Assembly (NCBI RefSeq): GCF_002899695.1
Contig: NZ_PPEL01000003.1
Location: 1 to 64,000, forward strand
Length of the DNA: 64,000 nt
Reading direction: 5' to 3'
Origin: Rubneribacter badeniensis
GTDB lineage: Bacteria; Actinomycetota; Coriobacteriia; Coriobacteriales; Eggerthellaceae
This document shows, piece after piece, positions 46,349 to 55,271 of the stretch (position 1 is the first letter of the stretch; every line of letters starts with the position of its first letter). The notes below the pieces were generated by a model. That model saw nothing but the letters and a program-made list of their open reading frames with translations. It ran no database searches and was not told where the DNA came from. The translations under genes were made by a program, and so were the position numbers.

Positions 46349-46812
46349 GATGCATGAACGGGAGGGATTCGAACTCGCCGAGCAGTCTGCCAACTCCGGT
46401 CTGGAAAGATAATCCGCGTCGACTCCGTTTTGGCATCGATGTGAAAGGGCACGAACGCGAGAGGAAGTCGGAGCGAAACCGAGCCGATCAGACGCCGAAT
46501 CCTTGGCAGACGAAACCGCGAACAGGCGTTTTTGCTTGCAGCAAACCGAAAACGCACGTCCTTGAAGCAGAGCCGCGCCACGACGATCTTTCGCGCCCAT
46601 AAATTGCGCCTTTTTCCGCCAGGCCACCGCCGACGAGCGTTCAGCTACCTTCGCGCGACGGCTCGCCCCAGCGGCCTCAAGAAGAGGTAATTCGTGGCGG
46701 AAAGCTTAGGGCGAAACAGGTCGCGCCAATCCCTGCTCGACGGAAAGGGAGGTCGACGAGGGCGATGCCGTCGAAGGCAATCGGCTGACAGAAACCATTC
46801 GCGCACCGAAGT
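46349..46812. other. Gene-free, scrambled region between otsAB and the phage/CRISPR block
   Basis: 464 bp. No intact gene. Positions 46352-46374 read, on the minus strand, like the T-arm end of a tRNA (GTTCGAATCCCTCCCG) but the stem is broken. A minus frame encoding PIAFDGIALVDLPF near 46745-46790 may be a protein relic. The mixture of relics suggests a deletion or insertion junction. Confidence 0.4.
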
Positions 46813-46844
46813 ATTTCGATCTCACTCCCCATGCGGGGAGCGAG
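46813..46844 (-). repeat. Solitary degenerate copy of the type I-C CRISPR repeat
   Basis: 32 nt aligning to the array repeat at 27 of 33 positions (ATTTCGATCT...CACTCCCC-ATG-CGGGGAGCGAG). The CTCCCC/GGGGAG hairpin and the 5' ATTTC are kept. Same orientation as the array, 1128 bp beyond its last repeat, and exactly where homology to the phage capsid gene stops. Confidence 0.75.
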
Positions 46845-47047
46845 GATGTGCACCTGAGCTCGACCCTGCCCTCGCTCTTGAAGCGGTCGTAGTCGGTCGT
46901 GCCGCCGTCGAACACCAGCTCGGGGATCTTCACGGTCTTAGCGGCTGAGAACTCCGCTCCCTTGACCTGGTACTTCGTGGTGAACGAGGAGAGCTCGATC
47001 ACCTTGTCGAGCGCCTTCAGGTACTCTTCGGGAAACTCGGTCGCCAT
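46845..47047 (-). pseudogene. Truncated phage major-capsid-like gene (N-terminus only)
   Basis: Begins MATEFPEEYLKALDKVIELSSFTTKYQVKG and continues GAEFSAAKTVKIPELVFDGG, the pattern of phage capsid N-termini. The coherent part ends near residue 68 (EGRVEL), where the sequence turns into the CRISPR-repeat-like segment; the frame stays open to 46706 by chance. A complete capsid protein would need ~300 residues. It follows a scaffold gene, the expected order scaffold then capsid in phage head modules. Confidence 0.7.
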
Positions 47048-47057
47048 ATCTCACTCC

Positions 47058-47645
47058 TTAGTCAAGCTTCGTGCCCTCGGGCAGTCCGGCCGCGGACACG
47101 GCCCGCGCCTCGCGCGACGCCTTGTCGTTGGACGCCCCGGCGGGCCTCCCGCCCGTCGCGCCCTTGGGCTTGTCCTCCTCGAACAGGTAGGGGCACTCGG
47201 CCTTGAGCTTCGCCACGTCGCCGCCGTAGTCGCCGAGCAGCGCCTTGGCCGCCTTGACGTTGCGGCACCCGGCCTTCTCCAGCTTCCACGCCGTGCGCTC
47301 CTCGTCGATCTCGGCTCGCACCTTCTCGATCTCGGCCTTGAGGTCGGCGCGGGCCTTCTCGGTCTTGGCCGACTCGTCCAGCTTGTCGGTCAGCTCCTTG
47401 ATCTTGTCGTTGAGGGCCGCGACCTCCTTGTCGTGGCGCCCCTTGTTGATCCCCGGCTGCCCGTGGCTGTCCCTGACGTCCTCCCCGCCGCCTTGGCCTT
47501 CGGCCGCGGGGCTTCCCTCGGGCTTGCCCTCGATGCTCGCGCCCTCCTAGGGCTTCGTCTCGGCGTTCGCGCCCTCTTGGGGCTTGTCCACGTCCACGGG
47601 CACGTTGACCACGGTTCCGTCCCTGCGCACGCAGGAGGTCGTCAT
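47058..47645 (-). pseudogene. Phage scaffolding (GP20-like) protein with an in-frame amber stop
   Basis: Reading from the ATG at 47643-47645 gives 32 residues (MTTSCVRRDGTVVNVPVDV...NAETKP), then TAG at 47547-47549. The same frame continues 163 residues to 47058: a coiled-coil DKEVAALNDKIKELTDKLDE and a C-terminal YLFEEDKPKG...LPEGTKLD. The layout (low-complexity head, long coiled coil, short C-terminal helix) fits phage scaffold or minor structural GP20 proteins. The residues on either side of the stop are the same repetitive EGA/KP type, so a single point mutation is the simplest cause. Confidence 0.72.
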
Positions 47646-47863
47646 GAGGCTCCCTGCGCGAGCCTGGAGACCTCGCGCGCCATCGCGTCGCGGTAGGCGA
47701 TGCCGTCGCGCCCTCTGCCGCCCTCCTCGAGGACGCGGGGGCGGGCGAGCGCGCGGACGTACTCCCCGGCGCAGTCGCCCGCCATGCGGCAAACCATGTC
47801 CTCTACCTCCCGCGCCGCTTCTCCGTGCGCCTCGTCGGCGCTCTTGTAGGTCCCCGAACGCAT
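47642..47863 (-). CDS. Small phage-derived protein in the head-gene remnant
   Basis: 73 residues, MRSGTYKSADEAHGEAAREVEDM..., helical. Its stop overlaps the scaffold start by 4 bp (47642-47645), typical phage-gene coupling. No family recognised. Upstream, 47864-47971 keeps an open minus frame (VFEKHGWGAFFAASAPLVVKV...) that may be the end of a further truncated phage gene running into the array. Confidence 0.55.
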   Translation of the reverse strand: MRSGTYKSADEAHGEAAREVEDMVCRMAGDCAGEYVRALARPRVLEEGGRGRDGIAYRDAMAREVSRLAQGAS

Positions 47864-47971
47864 CCGAGGCAGCCTTGGCCAGCCTCGCTCGGAGGCACAA
47901 CGCGACCTTGACCACGAGCGGAGCCGAAGCCGCGAAGAACGCGCCCCACCCGTGCTTCTCGAACACGTCGC

Positions 47972-50439
47972 ATTTCAATCCACGCTCCCCGTGCGAGGAG
48001 CGACGCGCCTCGACTGGCTGCAGATACATGTCGCTTCTATTTCAACCCACGCTCCCCGTGCGGGGAGCGACTTCCCCAGGGCGACCCGGTGGGCGTCCTG
48101 CTCCAATTTCAACCCACGCTCCCCGTGCGGGGAGCGACCACGGCGCGCTGCCGCCATTGGGCCTCGGTGTCATTTCAACCCACGCTCCCCGTGCGGGGAG
48201 CGACTGTGCGCCAACTGGCAGCCGGGTTGCGGATGCTGGATTTCAATCCACGCTCCCCGTGCGGGGAGCGACGAGGTGCCCAGCGCATGGGATCGCCGGG
48301 GCTCCCATTTCAATCCACGCTCCCCGTGCGGGGAGCGACCGGCGTTCTGCGCCTGGGAATCCAGACCTTGCCAATTTCAATCCACGCTCCCCGTGCGGGG
48401 AGCGACACAACGCGACCGATGTACGGCTCCGCGACGCTCAAATTTCAACCCACGCTCCCCGTGCGGGGAGCGACGCCCTTGAGGTCGTTGCCGGTGCCGG
48501 TGCCGTTCAATTTCAATCCACGCTCCCCGTGCGGGGAGCGACGAGGAAGGGGACCGGGCAAGTCGTCTACTGCGAATTTCAATCCACGCTCCCCGTGCGG
48601 GGAGCGACCGTGGAGCCGGGGCCTGGGCGCACATGCCGGATGATTTCAATCCACGCTCCCCGTGCGGGGAGCGACCACGCCCGCCGCAGAGTTCTTCGGC
48701 GGCGTCTGGATTTCAATCCACGCTCCCCGTGCGGGGAGCGACCATGGCTGTTTTCGCGGCTGTCAGGACGGTTGGATTTCAACCCACGCTCCCCGTGCGG
48801 GGAGCGACTCCTGCTCGCTGCCGCACGCGGCGAGCGCCGCGTTATTTCAACCCACGCTCCCCGTGCGGGGAGCGACATTTGTCCCGCTCGCGGGACTTCG
48901 GACCGAACTCATTTCAACCCACGCTCCCCGTGCGGGGAGCGACGGAGGCCTCCGAGCGGGAGTTCGACGAGGCCCACATTTCAACCCACGCTCCCCGTGC
49001 GGGGAGCGACGTCCCCGAGCTTCATTTTTCGTCCTTTCCCTCGTTCGATTTCAACCCACGCTCCCCGTGCGGGGAGCGACGCAGCTGCTTGACGAGTACC
49101 GGCGCAACAACGAACGATTTCAACCCACGCTCCCCGTGCGGGGAGCGACAGGCCGGTGGCGATGGCGTACAGTAAGCAGACGTGATTTCAACCCACGCTC
49201 CCCGTGCGGGGAGCGACCGCGCTCGCGGCCGCGGCCCGACGCGAGGCGGCGAAATTTCAACCCACGCTCCCCGTGCGGGGAGCGACGCTCCAATCGAAGT
49301 CGCTCGTGATGGAGTAGGTGGGGAATTTCAACCCACGCTCCCCGTGCGGGGAGCGACCTACTGGTACCGAGAGAGCACGACGTCCTTCTTCAAATTTCAA
49401 CCCACGCTCCCCGTGCGGGGAGCGACATCCGAGGTGACGGCGACCATCTCGTCGGATGACGATTTCAACCCACGCTCCCCGTGCGGGGAGCGACCGGCAT
49501 CGCCGCCAAGTACGGCACGACATACCAATTTCAACCCACGCTCCCCGTGCGGGGAGCGACGAAGCCCTCTGACTGCAGCGTGAGGATGTAGTTATTTCAA
49601 CCCACGCTCCCCGTGCGGGGAGCGACGGCCCGGCCACTGACCCGTACGTCATTATCGGCGGATTTCAACCCACGCTCCCCGTGCGGGGAGCGACTCGCCG
49701 CCGCTGGCGAGCTCGCTCTTCGAGCAGTCATTTCAACCCACGCTCCCCGTGCGGGGAGCGACCGAGCAGGCACGGCTTCCTGCCTACTATTTCCTCATTT
49801 CAACCCACGCTCCCCGTGCGGGGAGCGACGGGGTACACGGGCGAGGTGCATGCCATAGTCACATTTCAACCCACGCTCCCCGTGCGGGGAGCGACGCATC
49901 GTGCTCGTGCCGTTCAAGGCGACGTTCACATTTCAACCCACGCTCCCCGTGCGGGGAGCGACGGCAACAAGCGCAGGCGTACTGCCGATATGGGCAATTT
50001 CAACCCACGCTCCCCGTGCGGGGAGCGACAAAGGTCCTCGACCAGGTCGAGCGCGACGACCTTATTTCAACCCACGCTCCCCGTGCGGGGAGCGACGTAG
50101 CCACCGTCGCTCTCGTGCTTGATGCCGAGCTGGTCATTTCAACCCACGCTCCCCGTGCGGGGAGCGACGAGAACTGCCAGCCTTTGTTGCCCTTCACGAT
50201 GATATTTCAACCCACGCTCCCCGTGCGGGGAGCGACGGCCCTGACCGTAGCGCAAGCAACGAGCTAAGGAATTTCAACCCACGCTCCCCGTGCGGGGAGC
50301 GACCCGTGGGCCGCGCCAACTCCAGCATGCGGTGCGCATTTCAACCCACGCTCCCCGTGCGGGGAGCGACGACAAAGACCGGCCGCCATAGGTCGCCGTT
50401 CAACACATTTCAACCCACGCTCCCCGTGCGGGGAGCGAC
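47972..50439 (-). CRISPR. Type I-C CRISPR array, 37 repeats and 36 spacers
   Basis: 33-bp repeats, ATTTCAAYCCACG...CGGGGAGCGAC on the plus strand, separated by spacers of mostly 33-38 bp. Orientation (repeat read GTCGCTCCCC...GAAAT on the minus strand) and the position of cas2 place the leader at the right end. The 25 leader-proximal repeats (48776 onward) all carry AACCC. The old end is mixed: the repeats starting at 47972, 48240, 48307, 48374, 48510, 48576, 48643 and 48710 carry AATCC. The distal repeat (47972-48004) has a stem mutation, GCGAGGAGC. No spacer duplicates were seen by eye. Confidence 0.98.
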
Positions 50440-50474
50440 CGCAATATATTGCGTTGATCGTGTTCTGTTGTCAA
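50440..50474 (-). promoter_or_regulatory. CRISPR leader promoter with an embedded palindrome
   Basis: Minus strand: a consensus -35 TTGACA (50474-50469), then 18-20 bp, then an AT core AATATATT serving as -10. The core is the centre of a perfect 14-bp palindrome CGCAATATATTGCG (50440-50453) that directly abuts the first repeat. Transcription would start within or just at the first repeat. Confidence 0.7.
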
Positions 50475-50540
50475 TATGCAGACCAAAGAAGAGCGATTGG
50501 CCCCCGAAAAACAAGCTGCAAGGACCTCAAAGAGGCCGAA

Positions 50541-50591
50541 TGCGGTGCGAACCTCCCCCGTGGCGCTTGGGAGCCTCATGCTCGCACCGCA
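50541..50591 (-). terminator. Structured element after cas2, probable cas-operon terminator
   Basis: TGCGGTGCGA (50541-50550) pairs perfectly with TCGCACCGCA (50582-50591), with an inner CTCCC/GGGAG. On the minus strand it is followed by a second small hairpin (GGCCTC/GAGGTC) and TTTTT near 50510. It lies 3 bp past the cas2 stop and would separate the cas mRNA from the leader. Confidence 0.65.
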
Positions 50592-50593
50592 GA

Positions 50594-50884
50594 CTACAGC
50601 GCCAAGAAGCCCTCGGCTTCATACGTCGGTTTCGCGCCCACGTGCTCTATCTTCGTTTGGTACTTGTTGCCCAAATAATAGAATCGCAAGCTGTCCTTCT
50701 CAGGGTCGATGAGTTCCACCAGCTTATTCTTGATGCGCACCATCTCGGCTGCATCGGCAACGCACTCGAACACCGAGTTCTGCACGCGCTGACCATAGTT
50801 GACGCAGTGGCGCGCAACCTTCCTCAACCGCCGCTGCCCCGCCGGATCCTCCGTGTTCACGTCGTACGTGATGACCGTCAACAT
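50594..50884 (-). CDS. cas2: CRISPR-associated endoribonuclease Cas2 (type I-C)
   Basis: 96 residues from the ATG at 50882-50884. The ferredoxin-like fold begins MLTVITYDVNTEDPAGQRRLRKVA, including the conserved Asp after the first strand, with RVQNSVFECVAD in the middle and a C-terminal LGNKYQTKIEHVG. With Cas1 it forms the spacer-integration complex. The gene follows cas1 after 11 bp and sits next to the leader. Confidence 0.96.
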   Translation of the reverse strand: MLTVITYDVNTEDPAGQRRLRKVARHCVNYGQRVQNSVFECVADAAEMVRIKNKLVELIDPEKDSLRFYYLGNKYQTKIEHVGAKPTYEAEGFLAL

Positions 50885-50895
50885 CTCACTTAGCC

Positions 50896-51927
50896 TCACT
50901 TCCACAGAAACGGCGGATAGCCGTCCAAATCGCCCCGAATGCAGCGCGCAAGCAAAAGCGCCTGCACGTGAGGAACAAGTCCGCGAGGAATCTTCTCCTT
51001 CAAGAACGGATGCATGATCGTCTCCCTCTTCCGCTCCTGCCATGCGCCGAACAATGCGCGCCTCCCCTCGTCGGTCAAACGCACCTCGCCCGACTCCCGC
51101 CGCTCGAACTGCCCGGGCCGCATCACGCGATTGTTCACCGCCGACAACACGAAGCGATCCGCCATGATCGGTCGCAACTCCTCCATCAGGTCTAATGCAA
51201 GCGAGCGCCGACCCGGCCGATCGACATGCATGAACCCGACATACGGATCGAGCCCCACGCCTTCGAGCGCCGCCGCGCAATCGTGTGCCAGCACGGCGTA
51301 GAACAACGACAGCATGGCGTTCACCGCGTCGGTCGGAGGCCGCCGCACGCGCCCCGCGAACCGAAACGCCTCCTTGTCCCGCAAGATCAGCTCGTCGAAC
51401 ACGCCGAAGTACTCCGCCGCCGCATCACCCTCGATACCGCGCAGCCTGTCCATCGATTCGCACGAAGCCGCACCGCGCATCGAAGCGTCAAGCCGCCCCG
51501 AAGCGGCCTTCACCGCATCGGCATCGATGCGCAGCCCGTGATCGCGCACCGCCCTCTCAAGCACCCAGCGCCCGTTGTACAGCTTCCCCACGATGAAGTT
51601 CCGCGCCACGGCCACACTCTTCTCCGGATCCTCCGACCAGGCGTACTGCGCCTTGCGCAGAAGCACGTTGCCGCGCTGCTCGCCATGCACGCCCGCGAGG
51701 AAACGCCCTTTCCGATCGAAGAACGACAGCGCCACGCCCCGCTCGGCACACGCGCCCATAAGCCCCGGGCTCGCACCGCGGTACGAGAAGCACAGAATGC
51801 CCTCAAGTGTGTGCAGCGGCACCCGCCCGAGCTCGCCTTCGCCGCGCCGCACGACCACGTTCTCGCCGTCAAGCGCAAGATACGCGTCTTCGGTGAACAC
51901 GTACAGGGTGTTGAGCAGACGCCTCAT
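50896..51927 (-). CDS. cas1: CRISPR-associated integrase Cas1 (type I-C)
   Basis: 343 residues. The N-terminal beta domain starts MRRLLNTLYVFTEDAYLALDG; the C-terminal helical domain carries the metal ligands Glu in RGIEGDAAAEYF (~residue 166), His in VGFMHVDRPGRRSLALD (~234) and Asp in LALDLMEELRP (~247). All are intact, so adaptation should be active. The start overlaps the cas4 stop by 4 bp. Confidence 0.98.
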   Translation of the reverse strand: MRRLLNTLYVFTEDAYLALDGENVVVRRGEGELGRVPLHTLEGILCFSYRGASPGLMGACAERGVALSFFDRKGRFLAGVHGEQRGNVLLRKAQYAWSEDPEKSVAVARNFIVGKLYNGRWVLERAVRDHGLRIDADAVKAASGRLDASMRGAASCESMDRLRGIEGDAAAEYFGVFDELILRDKEAFRFAGRVRRPPTDAVNAMLSLFYAVLAHDCAAALEGVGLDPYVGFMHVDRPGRRSLALDLMEELRPIMADRFVLSAVNNRVMRPGQFERRESGEVRLTDEGRRALFGAWQERKRETIMHPFLKEKIPRGLVPHVQALLLARCIRGDLDGYPPFLWK

Positions 51928-52592
51928 CGCGCCTCGCCTCCTTCCGCCAAACGCGACGCCACATAATCGGCGACCGACGCGCGATCAAGCGCACGCGGAA
52001 GGCACGCATCGACAAGCGAGCAGGAGCGGCATGCGGAAAACGGCTTCACCTTCGGCGTGTGCCGCCGCCGATACAGCGCATGCATCTCGTCGGCCATCGA
52101 CGCCACCGACGCGCGCAACTCAGCGCCAAGCCCCACACGTTCGCGCGACCTCGTCTCGCCGTAATACAGAAACCCCTCTGAAACATCGCATCCGAGCATT
52201 TCCTCGAGGCACAACGCCTGAGCGGCAAGCTGCAGCCGATCGGCATCGTTCGCCTTGCTGCGCCCGCGCTTGTACTCTACCGGCACAGGACGCCACAGGC
52301 CATCCTCTCCTGCAAGAGGATGGCCCGATTCACCCCTATGGAATTCCACGACGTCGCACTTGCCCGTCAGCCCCAGCGTGCGGGAATGCACCGCCAACCC
52401 GCGCACGACGAGGACGTTGCCGCGATGCTCCCGCAGCTCCTCGTCGTGCGCGCGGCGGTGCATCAGGTCGCCCTCCGCCGTCAGCACGTTTTCGGCCCAC
52501 TCCTGCTCAAGGTGGATGAGCGCCCACTGACGGCGGCAGAACGCGAAATGCTGGATGCCCGACAGCGCGAGGAGCTCGTCCTCGCCGTACAC
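51924..52592 (-). CDS. cas4: CRISPR-associated exonuclease Cas4
   Basis: 222 residues. RecB-like nuclease with an iron-sulfur cluster: the N-terminal Cys in FAFCRRQW, nuclease motifs GKCDVVEF (Asp) and VPVEYKRGRSK (Glu/Lys), and C-terminal cysteines CRSCSLVDACLP. In type I-C it trims prespacers and selects the PAM with Cas1-Cas2. The gap to cas7 is 3 bp. Confidence 0.96.
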   Translation of the reverse strand: MYGEDELLALSGIQHFAFCRRQWALIHLEQEWAENVLTAEGDLMHRRAHDEELREHRGNVLVVRGLAVHSRTLGLTGKCDVVEFHRGESGHPLAGEDGLWRPVPVEYKRGRSKANDADRLQLAAQALCLEEMLGCDVSEGFLYYGETRSRERVGLGAELRASVASMADEMHALYRRRHTPKVKPFSACRSCSLVDACLPRALDRASVADYVASRLAEGGEAR

Positions 52593-52595
52593 GGC

Positions 52596-53489
52596 TTACA
52601 CCAGCCTCTGAACCGTGACCCCTTCGGGGACAACCGCTTCGTCGACGGCGATGGGCTCGTAATCGTCGATGGAACGCGGCGCCTCGACGCCCGCCTTCCT
52701 CTTTGTGGACACGGCGTCGAACAGCTTGTACGACGGCGCGTTGCCCAACTCGCTATCATGTTTGAACACCACGAGCGCCCGCACCGCCATCTTGCCGCGC
52801 GCCGCCGAGTGGTCGTGCTCGAACATGTTCACGATAGCGTCCCACAGAAGCGCGAGGTCGTCCTCGGAAAAGCCCGTCGCCTTGCGCGCAAGGTTCGCCG
52901 AAACGTACCCTTCGCCCCGGTAGAGCGCGTAGGGCACGACGTATTTGCGCCCCATCTCGGTGCCCTTCTTCTCGGCGTCGGCCTCCGTGGTGATGGCCAC
53001 GCGCGTGATGGTGACCTCCTGCGGGATGATGGGATCGACGCTGCGCGCGAACGTGAGCTGCACCGGCCCGCGCACCTGGCCGCAGTTGAGGGCACCTTTC
53101 ACGAACGTCGTCATCACCGCGCCGAACGTGCGCACGTCGAAGAATGTCCTGCACATGAAGTCTCGGATCTTCTCGTCGAGCGTCGGATCGTCCTTCTTGA
53201 GCTTCTTTATGTCCTTCGCGTCGGCGCCAAGCGCCTCAAGCGCCCGATTGTCGCTCGCGTTGAGCGGCACGCCCTCTTTGATGTAGATGTCGAAACCGGG
53301 CTCGCCCTCCTTCGCCGTCTCCACGTAGTTGCGGATCTTGCGCTTCAGGCAAACATCGGTGACGATACCGTACCCCGTCTCCGGGTCGATGCGCGGCATG
53401 TTGCCCGCGTCGGGATCGCCGTTCGGATTGCCGTTCTCCACATCGAAGTACATGACGAAGTCATAGCGGTTCTTGATGGGTTCGCTCAT
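52596..53489 (-). CDS. cas7: Cascade backbone protein Cas7 (Csd2, type I-C)
   Basis: 297 residues. RAMP-fold protein that polymerises along the crRNA. Signature N-terminus NRYDFVMYFDVENGNPNGDPDAGNMPRID, then ICSD-type motifs RNYVETAKEG, FFDVRTFGAVM and GPVQLTFARSVDPI. Length and motifs are typical of Csd2. It is the most abundant Cascade subunit and lies between cas8c and cas4. Confidence 0.97.
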   Translation of the reverse strand: MSEPIKNRYDFVMYFDVENGNPNGDPDAGNMPRIDPETGYGIVTDVCLKRKIRNYVETAKEGEPGFDIYIKEGVPLNASDNRALEALGADAKDIKKLKKDDPTLDEKIRDFMCRTFFDVRTFGAVMTTFVKGALNCGQVRGPVQLTFARSVDPIIPQEVTITRVAITTEADAEKKGTEMGRKYVVPYALYRGEGYVSANLARKATGFSEDDLALLWDAIVNMFEHDHSAARGKMAVRALVVFKHDSELGNAPSYKLFDAVSTKRKAGVEAPRSIDDYEPIAVDEAVVPEGVTVQRLV

Positions 53490-53492
53490 GGT

Positions 53493-55271
53493 CTAAGCCT
53501 CCTGGTTCTGATGCGCGTCTTGGTCTTTCTTCTCATAGCGCTTCTGGGTCTGATGGTGATAGCCCAGAATGAAGTCGCCCTGCTCCTCCAGCGTGAGCCG
53601 CTTGGGGAACGCGTCGATCCTATCAAGCAGCTCGCCGCGCATCCTTTCGTAATGTATCGCGAGGCCCTTGCCGTCACGCCCAAGCTTCTCAAGATGACGG
53701 TCGCTTAGCTTGATGACCAAGGGGAACACGACGCTCGGCGTGGCGCTCGCCGAGTCGTAGTACTTGTTCTTGATGGTGGCGTTCACGCCCGGGCTGGCGG
53801 CTTCTTGGATGCTCTCGAGCACCGAGAACAGCCGTCCCAGCACGTACGGTGCATCGGTGCGCCCTTCGTTCAATGACACGGTGACCTCCTCCTCACTTCT
53901 TCCTTTGTTTTTCAATAGGTACGCTTTGACGATGGCGGCACGGCCGCGCGTAACCTTGCGCGTATGCCGCTCGTCGTTGTCCTGCGTTGCCCGCACGCGC
54001 AGGATGGCGTTCTCGTACAGCGCCTCGGGGTACGGCAGATCGCCCAAGATGGAGCGCATGAGCGCGCCGCCCAGCACCGAGGTGGCGGGTTTTTGCTTCG
54101 AGTTCGGGTTCTCCGTCTCGGCGAGCAGGCGATACGGCGTGAGGTACTTCTTCTCATACGGAGCGCGGGCCACGTCCAAACGGTCGTAGTGCCGCCGCAG
54201 GTTGTCAAGCACATCGCCGAACGTGCTTCGCTGGAAGAACCGCACCGACAGGCGCGCCGCGTTCGGCGCGAGCCCGAGCACGAAGAAGTTCGCATCGAGG
54301 TCGACCCCTTTGATGGGAAGCCCGCAAGCGAGCTTCGTCATCACCTCCTCGATCAGCTGATCGGGATCGCTCTCGGCCCCCTCCGCGCTTGCCGGCCCAT
54401 GCGGGCGGGCATCGAAGAAGTCGTACGTCAGCTCGGCGCAGGCATCGTCGTTCTTGTCGGCCCAGTACACCACCGTCGTGTCGCCGAGACGCACATGGTG
54501 TTTGCGATCGGAGAGCAGGTAGTTGAGCGCCGTCGCGTAGGCGAACGTCGCCCGCTCGCTCACCGGCGCGTTGAGGCCCTGTTCCTCGTCGTGGCCGTAC
54601 GATTCGAACGCCCGCGCGTTGAACCCCACAAGCGACGCGCCCATAGCTTGCGACCCCATGACGCCCTTGATGGAGGGGTGGAGGCGCGCGATGGGCGCTT
54701 TCTCGCCGGAAACGAGGCAGGTCATGATGGCCGCATCGTCGGACGGTTGCAGATAGGCGCGATCCCATGCACCGGCGATGGCGGGATCTTCAAGCGCTTC
54801 GCGGCCGCTCACGCGGAACACGAGGTTGCCGCCCGCGAGCAGCGCCTCCCCCGCCGCAGCCACGACCGGATCATCGACCGCAGTTGCGGGATCCCACGTC
54901 TCGAAGAAGCCGCGGACGGCCGCCGCCGCAGGCGAATCCACGTCGGCGAGAAACGCAAGATGCCGCTCCCGCGCCGCCTCGAAGCATTGGCGCGCCCGCT
55001 CGGGTTTGCCCTTCGCATCGATGCCGAGCAAGTACGTGGCGTTGTCGCACAGCAGGTTCGCGGCGATTCCGACGGTTCGCTTCGCCTGCTCGGGAACCGT
55101 CCTCGTCCATCCGCGCTTTTCTTCGGCGGGGATGATGCCCACGAGCCTCCCCTGAAGCGACAACTCCAGCATGAACGCCACCTGCCGGGAACACCAGCCG
55201 GGACGTGCCACGCGGTCGGGATGTTCGACGACCAGATACTCGTAATAGTCGGCGAGCGCTTGCAGGATCAT
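53493..55271 (-). CDS. cas8c: Cascade large subunit Cas8c (Csd1)
   Basis: 592 residues starting MILQALADYYEYLV. Csd1 family: VGFNARAFESYG and MGSQAMGASL in the middle, FFVLGLAPNAARLSVRFF near residue 330 and LGYHHQTQKRYEKK at the C-terminus. It recognises the PAM and recruits Cas3. In type I-C an internal start within cas8c yields the small subunit Cas11c; no separate cas11 gene is visible, so the same is expected here. Overlaps cas5 by 4 bp. Confidence 0.96.
   Translation of the reverse strand: MILQALADYYEYLVVEHPDRVARPGWCSRQVAFMLELSLQGRLVGIIPAEEKRGWTRTVPEQAKRTVGIAANLLCDNATYLLGIDAKGKPERARQCFEAARERHLAFLADVDSPAAAAVRGFFETWDPATAVDDPVVAAAGEALLAGGNLVFRVSGREALEDPAIAGAWDRAYLQPSDDAAIMTCLVSGEKAPIARLHPSIKGVMGSQAMGASLVGFNARAFESYGHDEEQGLNAPVSERATFAYATALNYLLSDRKHHVRLGDTTVVYWADKNDDACAELTYDFFDARPHGPASAEGAESDPDQLIEEVMTKLACGLPIKGVDLDANFFVLGLAPNAARLSVRFFQRSTFGDVLDNLRRHYDRLDVARAPYEKKYLTPYRLLAETENPNSKQKPATSVLGGALMRSILGDLPYPEALYENAILRVRATQDNDERHTRKVTRGRAAIVKAYLLKNKGRSEEEVTVSLNEGRTDAPYVLGRLFSVLESIQEAASPGVNATIKNKYYDSASATPSVVFPLVIKLSDRHLEKLGRDGKGLAIHYERMRGELLDRIDAFPKRLTLEEQGDFILGYHHQTQKRYEKKDQDAHQNQEA

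Noticed and set aside
46352-46374. tRNA 3'-end-like sequence on the minus strand (GTTCGAATCCCTCCCG)
   Set aside because: Only about 3 of 5 T-stem pairs form and there is no acceptor stem or matching anticodon arm. It may be an old attachment-site scar but cannot be supported as a gene.
47584-49309. Long plus-strand open frames across the array (proteins repeating NPRSPCGER or THAPRAGSD)
   Set aside because: They are translations of the CRISPR repeats; the 33-bp repeat and near-33-bp spacers keep frames open by chance.
48005-50406. Self-targeting spacers
   Set aside because: I compared spacers by eye with the phage fragment and other genes and saw no match beyond about 9 bases; a BLAST of all 36 spacers against the whole genome would be decisive.
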